This document shows positions 7,880 through 15,437 of a DNA stretch of 16,127 nucleotides, one piece after another; position 1 is the first letter of the stretch; every line of letters begins with the position of its first letter. Below the pieces are notes generated by a model, which made no database searches, was not told where the DNA came from, and saw only the letters and a list, made by a program, of their open reading frames with translations. Origin of the DNA: Pseudomonadota bacterium (GTDB lineage: Bacteria > Pseudomonadota > Alphaproteobacteria > HIMB59 > GCA-002718135); NCBI GenBank assembly GCA_027625355.1, contig JAQBWI010000014.1, positions 1 to 16,127 on the forward strand, in the 5' to 3' direction. A program made the position numbers and the translations under genes.

Positions 7880-8992
7880 ATGGAAAAATTTTATACAAAT
7901 ACAGTAATAATTGGTGCTGGAGTTGTGGGCTTAGCTATAGCAAAAGAGATTAGTAATAAAAATAAGGAAGTAATAATTTTAGAAAAAGAGGGGAAAATAG
8001 GTCAAATTACAAGTTCACGAAACTCAGGTGTTATTCATGCGGGGATGTATTATCAATCTAATTCATTAAAAGCTAAGTTATGCGTTGAGGGTAATCAGTT
8101 ACTTTATTCTTATGCAAAAAAATTTAATATCCCTTTTATTAATACAAAAAAAATTATTGTCGCTAATGATGAATCTCAATTGGATCAAGTTTTAGAAATA
8201 AAAAATCAAGCAGAGTTAAACGGAGTTGAGAATTTAAAAATATTAAATGCAAAACAAGTTAATCAACTAGAGCCACTCATAAAATCATTTGGCGGTTTAT
8301 TGGTTCCTTCAACAGGAGTAATTGACCAACATAGTTTGATGCAATCGTATCTAGGGGAATTTGAAAATAATGGAGGAATGATCTCCTATAATTCTAATGT
8401 CAAAAAAATATCCATCATTAATAATGAATTTGAAATTGATGTAAGTGATAATGAAAATAATCAAACAATAATATCTTGTGATTATCTTATTAATGCAGCA
8501 GGAATATTTGCATCTGATGTTGCCAGTACAATAGATGGTATAGATAAAAAATATGTACCTAATACCTATCTGGCTAAAGGAAATTACTTTTCCTTAAATA
8601 AAAAATTACCAATTTCGCATTTAATTTATCCTATCCCAGAAAAGATAAGTCTTGGTATTCATTTAACTTTAGTAATTGATCATTCTATTAAATTTGGTCC
8701 TGATGCAGAATGGGTGGATGATCCATATGATTATTCTGTTGACGAGAATTTAAAATCTAAGTTTGTTAATTCTATAAATAAATATTTGCCTAATATTACT
8801 AAAGATATGCTCTCTCCAGCATATGCAGGTCTACGACCGATTACAAGTAAGGAGGATAGGGTGAAACGTGATTTTACAATTAGTACTGTTGAGCAACATA
8901 AAATAGAAAAATTAATTAATTTATATGGTATAGAATCACCTGGATTAACGTCTTCATTAGCAATAGCAAAGTATGTTAATGAAAGAATATAA
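7880..8992 (+). CDS. FAD-dependent oxidoreductase of the L-2-hydroxyglutarate oxidase (DAO) family
   Basis: The product is a 370-residue flavoprotein of the D-amino-acid-oxidase-like superfamily. The N-terminal FAD-binding motif GAGVVG is at residues 12-17, followed by the acidic strand end VIILEKE (31-37). The stretch RNSGVIHAGMYY (47-58), the segment LGIHLTL and the C-terminal AGLRPIT are typical of the LhgO/L2HGDH branch, which oxidises L-2-hydroxyglutarate to 2-oxoglutarate, in E. coli with electrons passing to the quinone pool. The exact substrate is uncertain; other 2-hydroxy acids are possible. No Shine-Dalgarno is evident. Only 21 bases separate it from deoC on the same strand, so it probably heads the downstream operon, yet it has no obvious step in deoxyribose breakdown. 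Confidence 0.8.
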   Translation: MEKFYTNTVIIGAGVVGLAIAKEISNKNKEVIILEKEGKIGQITSSRNSGVIHAGMYYQSNSLKAKLCVEGNQLLYSYAKKFNIPFINTKKIIVANDESQLDQVLEIKNQAELNGVENLKILNAKQVNQLEPLIKSFGGLLVPSTGVIDQHSLMQSYLGEFENNGGMISYNSNVKKISIINNEFEIDVSDNENNQTIISCDYLINAAGIFASDVASTIDGIDKKYVPNTYLAKGNYFSLNKKLPISHLIYPIPEKISLGIHLTLVIDHSIKFGPDAEWVDDPYDYSVDENLKSKFVNSINKYLPNITKDMLSPAYAGLRPITSKEDRVKRDFTISTVEQHKIEKLINLYGIESPGLTSSLAIAKYVNERI

Positions 8993-9013
8993 AAATTAGA
9001 AAATATTAATTAA

Positions 9014-9940
9014 ATGAACTTAGATACCGATTTAGTAAGCAATATTCGTATTAACCTTAGCGCTATTGAGAGAAGAACCTCAACACTAACGAAAAGACGC
9101 TCTGTTAAAAAAGAGTATCAAGCTGCATGGTTATTAAAAGCCATCTCTTTAATTGATTTAACGACGTTAAGTGGCGATGATACAGCGGGGAAGGTAGAGC
9201 GCTTATGTGAAAAAGCAAAACGTCCTATCTCTCTTGAATTACTTGAACATTTAGGATTGCAACAAGGAGAAATTCAAGTGGGCGCCGTATGTGTGTATCA
9301 TCACCTTATTAAAGAAGCAAAAAAAAATTTACCCAAGAACATTCCTGTTGCAGCAGTTTCTACTGGTTTTCCTGCTGGATTGTCATCATTTAAAACAAGA
9401 AAACTAGAAATTACAGAGTCGATTAAAAACGGCGCTGATGAAATTGATATTGTTATTAATAGGGGTTTTGTTTTGCAGAATAATTGGAAAAAATTATATG
9501 AAGAAGTTGCAGATTTTAAAAAAGCTGCAAAGAATAAACATATTAAAGCTATTCTAGGTGTTGGTGATTTAGAAACTTTAAGAAATGTTGCAAAGGCATC
9601 TATGGTTTGTATGATGGCAGGAGCTGATTTTATCAAAACCTCTACAGGTAAGGAGTCTGTTAATGCTAATCTTAATAACAGTCTTGTGATGCTTCGTATG
9701 ATTAGGCATTTTTATCAAATGACTGGTAAAAAAATTGGCTTTAAACCCGCAGGTGGTATTTCTACAGCTAAAACTGTTATTGAATTTTTAATCTTGGTGA
9801 TGGAAGAGTTAGGTGATGATTGGATAAATCCAAAATATCTTCGTATTGGCGCATCTAGTCTTCTTATTGATATTGAGAGACAACTCTATCACTTTGCGTT
9901 AGGTAGATATGCAAATAAAGAAAAATTAGCGATTGGATAA
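9014..9940 (+). CDS. deoC: Deoxyribose-phosphate aldolase (long form)
   Basis: DeoC cleaves 2-deoxy-D-ribose-5-phosphate to glyceraldehyde-3-phosphate and acetaldehyde in the cytoplasm. The Schiff-base lysine is Lys208 in FIKTSTGKE, the second active-site lysine is Lys244 in GFKPAGG, and the proton-relay aspartate is Asp145 in EIDIVINRG. At 308 residues it is longer than E. coli DeoC (259), mainly through an N-terminal extension of about 40 residues. IDLTTLSGDDT, the ELGDDW segment and the RIGAS...DIERQLYH end resemble the long bacterial/animal DERA type as recalled from the human protein. The stop overlaps the next gene's ATG by one base, which couples acetaldehyde production to an aldehyde dehydrogenase. 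No clear Shine-Dalgarno precedes the start. Confidence 0.96.
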   Translation: MNLDTDLVSNIRINLSAIERRTSTLTKRRSVKKEYQAAWLLKAISLIDLTTLSGDDTAGKVERLCEKAKRPISLELLEHLGLQQGEIQVGAVCVYHHLIKEAKKNLPKNIPVAAVSTGFPAGLSSFKTRKLEITESIKNGADEIDIVINRGFVLQNNWKKLYEEVADFKKAAKNKHIKAILGVGDLETLRNVAKASMVCMMAGADFIKTSTGKESVNANLNNSLVMLRMIRHFYQMTGKKIGFKPAGGISTAKTVIEFLILVMEELGDDWINPKYLRIGASSLLIDIERQLYHFALGRYANKEKLAIG

Positions 9941-12300
9941 TGAGTAAAATTATACAAAATTTTAAAAATATTTCTTACGGCCCTGCACCTGAGGATAGCA
10001 CGGATGTGATGTCTTGGATTAATTCACTAAATAATCCAAATCATTTATATATTAATGGATCATGGACAAAATCAAAAGCATCAAAAAAAATTCAAGTAAT
10101 CAATCCAGCTACAAATAAAAAATTAACCTCACTTTCATTAGCTAATAAAGCTGATGTGAATGCAGCGGTAGGAGCTGCAAAAAAAGCTTATAATTCTTGG
10201 TCTAAAACAACACCTGATACCAGGGCAAAATATCTTTACGCACTAGCAAGATTAATACAAAAACATTCTCGTTTTTTATCTGTTCTAGAGACTATTGATA
10301 ATGGAAAACCAATAAGAGAGACTAGAGATATTGATATTCCCTTAGTGGCAAGACACTTTTATTATCATGCTGGTTGGGCAAAAAAAATTGATACAAAAAC
10401 TCATAAACCAATAGGCGTCATTGGTCAGATTATTCCTTGGAATTTTCCTTTATTAATGATGGCATGGAAAATTGCTCCAGCAATTGCAGCTGGTAACACT
10501 GTGGTCTTAAAACCTGCTGAATTCACTTCATTAACTGCCTTATATTTTGCTGAATTGTGCCAAAAAGCTAGAATACCAAAAGGTGTAATTAATATTATTA
10601 CAGGAGACGGTTCTACAGGAGAATTAATTACATCACATGTTGATACTAAAAAAATTGCCTTCACGGGATCAACAGAAGTTGGAAAAAAAATAATTCAATC
10701 GACGGCAATACAAGAAAAAAAATTAACAATGGAGTTAGGTGGTAAGTCACCTTTTATTGTCTTTGAAGATGCTGATCTTGATAGTGCTGTTGAGGGTGTA
10801 GTCGATGCAATTTGGTTTAATCAAGGGCAAGTGTGTTGTGCTGGTTCTCGCCTATTAGTCCAAGAAAGTGTTGAAAAAATATTTATTAAAAAATTAAAAG
10901 CACGCATGGAAAAATTACGTGTAGGCAATCCACTTGATAAATCAATTGATATTGGTGCTATCGTTGCTCCGGTTCAATTAAAAAAAATTCAATCAATTGT
11001 AAAAAAGGGAGAGAAAGAAGGATCCAAGTTATGGCAACCTACGTGGGCATGTCCAACTGATGGGTTATTTTATCCGCCTTCAATCTTTACTAATGTTTCT
11101 CCATCTTCATTTATTGCACAAGTTGAGATTTTTGGACCAGTTTTATCTGTTCTAAGTTTTAGAACTCCGAGTGAAGCAGTGACGATTGCAAATAATACTC
11201 CTTATGGGTTAGCGGCAAGTATTTGGTCAGAAAACATTAATCTTGCTCTTGATATTGCTCCTAAAATAAAAGCTGGTGTTATATGGATTAATTCAACTAA
11301 TTTATTTGACGCTTCATGTGGATTTGGTGGATATAAAGAAAGTGGTTTTGGCAGAGAAGGTGGTATTGAAGGTATAAGAGCATATCAGGATAGTACACTC
11401 CCCGAAGCTTCAAACGTTTCAAAAAAATTTACTAAAAATAAAGTTGAACTCCCATCTATCGATGCAACTCCTAAATTATATGTTGGTGGTAAACAGAAAA
11501 GACCTGACAGCGGATATTCTTTTAATCAACTCTCAGCGCAAAAAGAATTTATTTGTGATATTGCAAGAGCAAATAGGAAAGACGTTAGGGATACAGTTGA
11601 AGCAGCATCAAAATCAAAGATAGCTAGTTTAAATAATTTTAATCGTTCACAGATTTTATTTTATTTAGCAGAAAATTTATCACAAAGAAAAGAAACGTTT
11701 GTAAATTTATTAATGAATATTAGTGGAGTAAATAAAAATCAAGCACTAAAAGAATTTGAACAGTCATGTGAGAGAATTTTTTATTATGCTTCGATGGCGG
11801 ATAAGTTTGAGGGAAATATTCATAATCCTCCAATGCGCGGATTAACTTTAGCCGTTAAAGAGTCAATTGGTGTTGTGGCATGTATCATGAATGATCATCA
11901 ACCACTGCTTAGTTTATCAACAATTATTTCTTCTCTTTTTGCTAATGGCAATGCGAGTATTATTGTTCCTTCAGAAAAAACTTCATTGATTGCAACTTCC
12001 TTGTATCAAGTTCTTGAAACCTCTGACATTCCAGCAGGTTCAATAAATATTTTAACAACAAAAACTAATGAGCTTAATGATACTCTAACCCAACATGAAA
12101 ATATTCATGGAATATGGGCTTTTTCAGGAGACGCTAAAGTTCGATCATCTATTATTCATGGTACTGTCTTCAATTTGAAGCGTTATTGGTGTCCAAAGAA
12201 TAATAATATAGATTGGACAAACACTTCTGAAGATTTTCTCAATGAATTTCTTTATCAAGGATCTCAAGTAAAAAATATTTGGATACCATACGGAGAATAA
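9940..12300 (+). CDS. Two-domain aldehyde dehydrogenase, ALDH16 type
   Basis: This is an NAD(P)-dependent aldehyde dehydrogenase, probably oxidising the acetaldehyde made by DeoC. Residues ~35-485 form a complete ALDH domain: PWNFP with Asn168, FTGSTEVGK, the general base Glu265 in MELGGKSP and the nucleophile Cys299 in FNQGQVCCAG (34 residues apart, as in ALDH2). Residues ~505-786 are a second, degenerate ALDH unit. It retains a recognisable cofactor-domain outline (IPAGSINIL, IWAFSGDAKV), has no GQxC cysteine, and ends in VKNIWIPYGE. This architecture and the ~790-residue length match the ALDH16 family, whose human member lacks the catalytic Cys while bacterial members keep it. The ATG overlaps the deoC stop. 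The C-terminus looks intact, so the shortened second domain is ancestral rather than a frameshift. Confidence 0.9.
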   Translation: MSKIIQNFKNISYGPAPEDSTDVMSWINSLNNPNHLYINGSWTKSKASKKIQVINPATNKKLTSLSLANKADVNAAVGAAKKAYNSWSKTTPDTRAKYLYALARLIQKHSRFLSVLETIDNGKPIRETRDIDIPLVARHFYYHAGWAKKIDTKTHKPIGVIGQIIPWNFPLLMMAWKIAPAIAAGNTVVLKPAEFTSLTALYFAELCQKARIPKGVINIITGDGSTGELITSHVDTKKIAFTGSTEVGKKIIQSTAIQEKKLTMELGGKSPFIVFEDADLDSAVEGVVDAIWFNQGQVCCAGSRLLVQESVEKIFIKKLKARMEKLRVGNPLDKSIDIGAIVAPVQLKKIQSIVKKGEKEGSKLWQPTWACPTDGLFYPPSIFTNVSPSSFIAQVEIFGPVLSVLSFRTPSEAVTIANNTPYGLAASIWSENINLALDIAPKIKAGVIWINSTNLFDASCGFGGYKESGFGREGGIEGIRAYQDSTLPEASNVSKKFTKNKVELPSIDATPKLYVGGKQKRPDSGYSFNQLSAQKEFICDIARANRKDVRDTVEAASKSKIASLNNFNRSQILFYLAENLSQRKETFVNLLMNISGVNKNQALKEFEQSCERIFYYASMADKFEGNIHNPPMRGLTLAVKESIGVVACIMNDHQPLLSLSTIISSLFANGNASIIVPSEKTSLIATSLYQVLETSDIPAGSINILTTKTNELNDTLTQHENIHGIWAFSGDAKVRSSIIHGTVFNLKRYWCPKNNNIDWTNTSEDFLNEFLYQGSQVKNIWIPYGE

Positions 12301-12314
12301 GTTATAAGATTACT

Positions 12315-12773
12315 ATGTTAATCAATATAGATCCAATTTTAAGTCCAGAAATTTTAAAAACAATGCGGGAAATGGGTCATGGTGACCGCTTAGTTATCTC
12401 TGATATCAATTTTCCAGCCCATTCTAATCACAACCGGGTGCACCGTCTTGATGGTTTAGATATGGCAACTGTTATGCGAGCTGTTCTTTCTGCTTTTCCA
12501 TTAGATAGTTTTGTTCCAGCAGCAGTTCACCGAATGGAAATAGATGATAGTCCCAATGAAATAAATCAAGCTAACCAGGAAGTTTTTGATGTAATCAAAG
12601 AGGTTTCAGGAGATCATTGGACTATTGGTTCATTTGAGCGTCAGCAATTCTATAAAGAGTCTAAAAACACTTATGCATTTATTACGACAAGTGAACGTCG
12701 ACCTTTTTGTAATTTTATTTTAACAAAAGGTGTAATTAAACCAGATGGAACAGTTTGGATTTTAGATAAATAA
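12315..12773 (+). CDS. RbsD/FucU-family sugar mutarotase
   Basis: Proteins of this family interconvert sugar anomers (and in RbsD the pyranose/furanose ring forms) before phosphorylation. The 152-residue product begins in typical fashion and carries MGHGDRL near residues 17-23 with the expected active-site histidine, FPAHSN, HRLDGLD, and the late segment ERRPF-N-ILTKGVI. It is closer to FucU than to E. coli RbsD in these motifs. Phe-Cys-Asn stands where E. coli FucU has Tyr-Gly-Asn, a change near the sugar site. I chose ATG 12315 over an in-frame TTG at 12279, because the family's N-terminus aligns with the ATG and the TTG would overlap the previous gene by 22 bp. The stop overlaps the kinase gene's start, which suggests the sugar form it makes is that kinase's substrate. 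Confidence 0.88.
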   Translation: MLINIDPILSPEILKTMREMGHGDRLVISDINFPAHSNHNRVHRLDGLDMATVMRAVLSAFPLDSFVPAAVHRMEIDDSPNEINQANQEVFDVIKEVSGDHWTIGSFERQQFYKESKNTYAFITTSERRPFCNFILTKGVIKPDGTVWILDK

Positions 12774-13696
12774 TGAGCATTAGTGTTCTTGGTATTTATG
12801 TTGCCGATCTTGTGTTTTTTGGAAAAAAAATTCCTGTTGAGGGAGAGACAATCTTAGGAAACAATTTTGTTATTGGTCCTGGTGGTAAAGGATCTAACCA
12901 AGCAGTTGCCGCCGCTAAAACGGGAGTGAAAACATATTTTATTTCAAAAATTGGTGATGATCAATTTGGTGGAATGGCCATAAAGATTTATGATGAAGCA
13001 AAAGTTGATTATTCAAATGTTATTATTTCAAAAGAATATTCTACAGGTGCTGCAGGTATTATGGTCAATGAACAATCAGGAGCTAATGCCATCAATGTAT
13101 TTCCAGGAGCAGCAGGCGCTATTACCAACAGTGACATTGATAAAGCTGAAGATGCTATCAAAAATTCAAAAATTTTTCTCACTCAATTAGAAGCACCAAA
13201 AGATACGGTTATGTATGCAATTAAAAAAGCAAAAGATTTAGGGGTTGATACAATTCTTAATCCAGCACCAGCAGCCGACATTGATAAAAGTATTTTTCCT
13301 TATATTGATTATTTTACGCCTAATGAAACAGAAGCAAGTTTTTATGTCAATCATCCTGTTGAAACACATGATGATGCGAGTAACGCCGCAAAAACATTAC
13401 TCGATATGGGAATTAAAAATGTAATTATTACTCTTGGAGAAAAGGGAGCATACTTTGCAAATTCGACTGAAACCTTCTCATCTCCTATAGCAAATTTATC
13501 AAACCCGGTTGTTGATACTACAGGTGCTGGTGATGCCTTTAATGCAGGTTTTGCGGCAGCATTAACAGAAGGTCAAAATATTAAAGATGCAATAACATTC
13601 GCAAGCGTTACAGCCGGATTATCAACAACTAAGATTGGTACGGCAAATTCTATGCCTAATCGTGAGGAAATTGATAAAATACTCCAATTAGTATAG
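12773..13696 (+). CDS. PfkB-family sugar kinase, ribokinase-like (candidate deoxyribokinase)
   Basis: The 307-residue product is a ribokinase-fold ATP-dependent sugar kinase. It has the first PfkB signature GGKGSNQA at 37-44, the TPNETEA segment and the second signature DTTGAGDAF with the catalytic base Asp254. At the N-terminus GIYVAD (7-12) aligns with GSINAD of E. coli RbsK. Asp12 matches the sugar-binding Asp16, but Val10 replaces Asn14, a residue linked to recognition of the ribose 2-hydroxyl. Together with deoC three genes upstream this suggests 2-deoxyribose rather than ribose as substrate. The start overlaps the FucU/RbsD stop (TAATG). Family membership is firm, sugar specificity is inferred; ribose or another pentose remains possible. 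Confidence 0.9.
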   Translation: MSISVLGIYVADLVFFGKKIPVEGETILGNNFVIGPGGKGSNQAVAAAKTGVKTYFISKIGDDQFGGMAIKIYDEAKVDYSNVIISKEYSTGAAGIMVNEQSGANAINVFPGAAGAITNSDIDKAEDAIKNSKIFLTQLEAPKDTVMYAIKKAKDLGVDTILNPAPAADIDKSIFPYIDYFTPNETEASFYVNHPVETHDDASNAAKTLLDMGIKNVIITLGEKGAYFANSTETFSSPIANLSNPVVDTTGAGDAFNAGFAAALTEGQNIKDAITFASVTAGLSTTKIGTANSMPNREEIDKILQLV

Positions 13697-13705
13697 AATA
13701 CCTTT

Positions 13706-13885
13706 ATGCAAGAATATTTAGAGAAATTATTATATTTTTGGGCTGGAATTACCGCTATTGGGTTAGTTTTAGTCATTATTTATTGGGCTATATCCACTAT
13801 AATCTATGTTGCCTTTGTCTCTTTGTTCATAGCTATTGTTGCTGCAGCTTTTTATCAATTTTATTGGTCAAAAAGAAATCGCTAA
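13706..13885 (+). CDS. Small two-helix membrane protein, 59 residues, function unknown
   Basis: A short open frame starts nine bases after the kinase stop and encodes 59 residues. Almost all of it is hydrophobic: a first segment at about residues 11-30 and a second at about 32-52, ending in the basic tail SKRNR. This gives a plausible hairpin with both ends in the cytoplasm. It fills the space between the kinase gene and sbcB with only 37 bases left over, and codon use is like that of its neighbours. I do not recognise the family. No Shine-Dalgarno is evident, so the gene call rests on composition, topology and fit. Confidence 0.6.
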   Translation: MQEYLEKLLYFWAGITAIGLVLVIIYWAISTIIYVAFVSLFIAIVAAAFYQFYWSKRNR

Positions 13886-13922
13886 CATTTTCCAAATCCA
13901 AAAATTAGTGTAGTTAATTCCT

Positions 13923-15437
13923 ATGTCAGCAAAGTATATATTTTATGATTTAGAGACGACTGGAAGAGGAAAAAAAGAGAGCCCAAATGCATTTGGCACT
14001 ACTCCTAAATGGGAACAAATTATGCAAATTGCAGCGATTGTCACCGATGAAAATTTTCAAGAAACAAATCAAAATATAAATGAATTTTGCAGACCACGTA
14101 CATCAATTATATCCCAACCAGGAGCGCTACTAACAACGCAAAATGGTATTAGGGAGGCGCTTCATGCAAAGCAATCTTCTTATGAATTGATGAAAAAAAT
14201 AAATGCCACCTTTGATGAATGGAAAAAAGATGCTGTTGAGCCAATATTTATTGGTCATAATATTATTGATTTTGATGAGTCTGTTTTAGAATATAATTTG
14301 TTTAATAATTTATTTTTCCCCTACATTACTAGAAAGAGCAGGGGGGACACGCTAAGTTTAGCAAGAGCATTATATGCGCTTAATCCTAGTAGTATGAAAA
14401 CACCTTTAACGGCAAGAGGTAATCCAAGTTTTAAATTAGAAAAATTAGCAGAATTAAATAATTTACCAATTGAATTTGCCCATGATGCTTTAAGTGATGT
14501 GAGGACATCTATTGCTCTAACTAAATTTATACAAGAAAGTGATAAGGAAAATTGGTCCCAACTACAAATGTCCATGAACAAAGAAAGAGCTATTGAATAT
14601 GTAACATCCAATAAAGGATTTTGTTACATAACTAGTTTTGCAGGAAGAGTAAAGTTACAAGCTTTATCAATGGTCTGTGAGTCTCAGTACAGTGGTTGGT
14701 TCCATACAATTGATTTAGCGCATGATCCTGAACCTCTTATTGAATGCAATGCGGAGGAATTTAAAAAATTAATAAAAAAGAAAAATCGCTATGTGATATG
14801 CAATCAGCACCCAATCTTATTACCTGGTAAAATTGCTTCAAATTATGAACCATACAATGAAATCGGAGCTGATGTACTCAATGAACGAGCAAAGATAGTG
14901 TACAAAAATAAATCTCTTGCTGATAAGTTTAAATTAATGGAAATCGATAGACAGATAGAAAAAGAAGAAGAATCTTCTCAAGATAATGTGTTTCCAGAGA
15001 GTAAAGCTAATATGTTCACACAATTCGGTCAAGCAAGTGATCTAGCTCAATTCCATGAAAAAGATACGTGGGAGGAAAAATACAAAATTGCACTTGGTAT
15101 CAAAGATCCGCGAGCTAATTTTATGTTAAAACGTCTTATATTTGATGAAAATCCCAAAACTTTATCTTCAGAAGATTTTAAAATGGTCCACCGTGAACTT
15201 CATGATCGGTTAGTGATCAATCAAGAGCGACCATTCACTACGATACCAGAAGCAATGAATTATGTTGATACAGAGTTCACTAAATTAGAAGAAAATGATG
15301 ATGAGGATAAGGAGAAAAAATTAATTATTCTAAATGATTATAATAAGTATTTGCAGTTCTTAGAAAAATATTTCTCCAATAAAAATGCTGAACCTCTTCC
15401 TACAGGTCCTGACTTGGCCAAAATAATTTATGAGTAA
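13923..15437 (+). CDS. sbcB: Exodeoxyribonuclease I (3'-5' ssDNA exonuclease)
   Basis: ExoI degrades single-stranded DNA from the 3' end and acts in mismatch repair and recombination. The DEDDh active site is visible: Asp9 and Glu11 in FYDLETTG, the middle aspartate in DFDE (116-119), and His187 plus Asp192 in AHDALSDVR. This exonuclease fold is followed by a region matching ExoI's SH3-like domain (IDLAHDPEPLIE, then CNQHPILLPGK) and by its C-terminal domain with RLIFDENPKTL near residue 415, like RARNFPxTL in E. coli. These extra domains separate it from DNA polymerase III epsilon and RNase T. At 504 residues it is ~30 longer than E. coli ExoI, with acidic, low-complexity additions (EKEEESSQDN; EENDDEDKEKK). 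The stop overlaps uppP by one base. Confidence 0.9.
   Translation: MSAKYIFYDLETTGRGKKESPNAFGTTPKWEQIMQIAAIVTDENFQETNQNINEFCRPRTSIISQPGALLTTQNGIREALHAKQSSYELMKKINATFDEWKKDAVEPIFIGHNIIDFDESVLEYNLFNNLFFPYITRKSRGDTLSLARALYALNPSSMKTPLTARGNPSFKLEKLAELNNLPIEFAHDALSDVRTSIALTKFIQESDKENWSQLQMSMNKERAIEYVTSNKGFCYITSFAGRVKLQALSMVCESQYSGWFHTIDLAHDPEPLIECNAEEFKKLIKKKNRYVICNQHPILLPGKIASNYEPYNEIGADVLNERAKIVYKNKSLADKFKLMEIDRQIEKEEESSQDNVFPESKANMFTQFGQASDLAQFHEKDTWEEKYKIALGIKDPRANFMLKRLIFDENPKTLSSEDFKMVHRELHDRLVINQERPFTTIPEAMNYVDTEFTKLEENDDEDKEKKLIILNDYNKYLQFLEKYFSNKNAEPLPTGPDLAKIIYE

Noticed and set aside
11440..12300. Frameshift or truncation in the second half of the aldehyde dehydrogenase
   Set aside because: The frame is continuous and the C-terminal end matches what is known of long ALDH16-type proteins, so the reduced second domain appears to be normal family architecture.
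12279..12314. TTG start extending the FucU/RbsD-family gene by 12 codons
   Set aside because: The family's N-terminus matches the ATG at 12315, and the extension reads through the end of the ALDH gene with no family similarity.
13573..13776. Minus-strand open frame across the kinase end and the small membrane protein gene
   Set aside because: It overlaps a well-supported kinase gene, has no recognisable features and competes with the plus-strand small frame, which has clear membrane topology and a good fit.
13886..13922. Terminator or promoter between the small membrane protein gene and sbcB
   Set aside because: The 37 bases show no stem-loop and no convincing -10/-35 pair.
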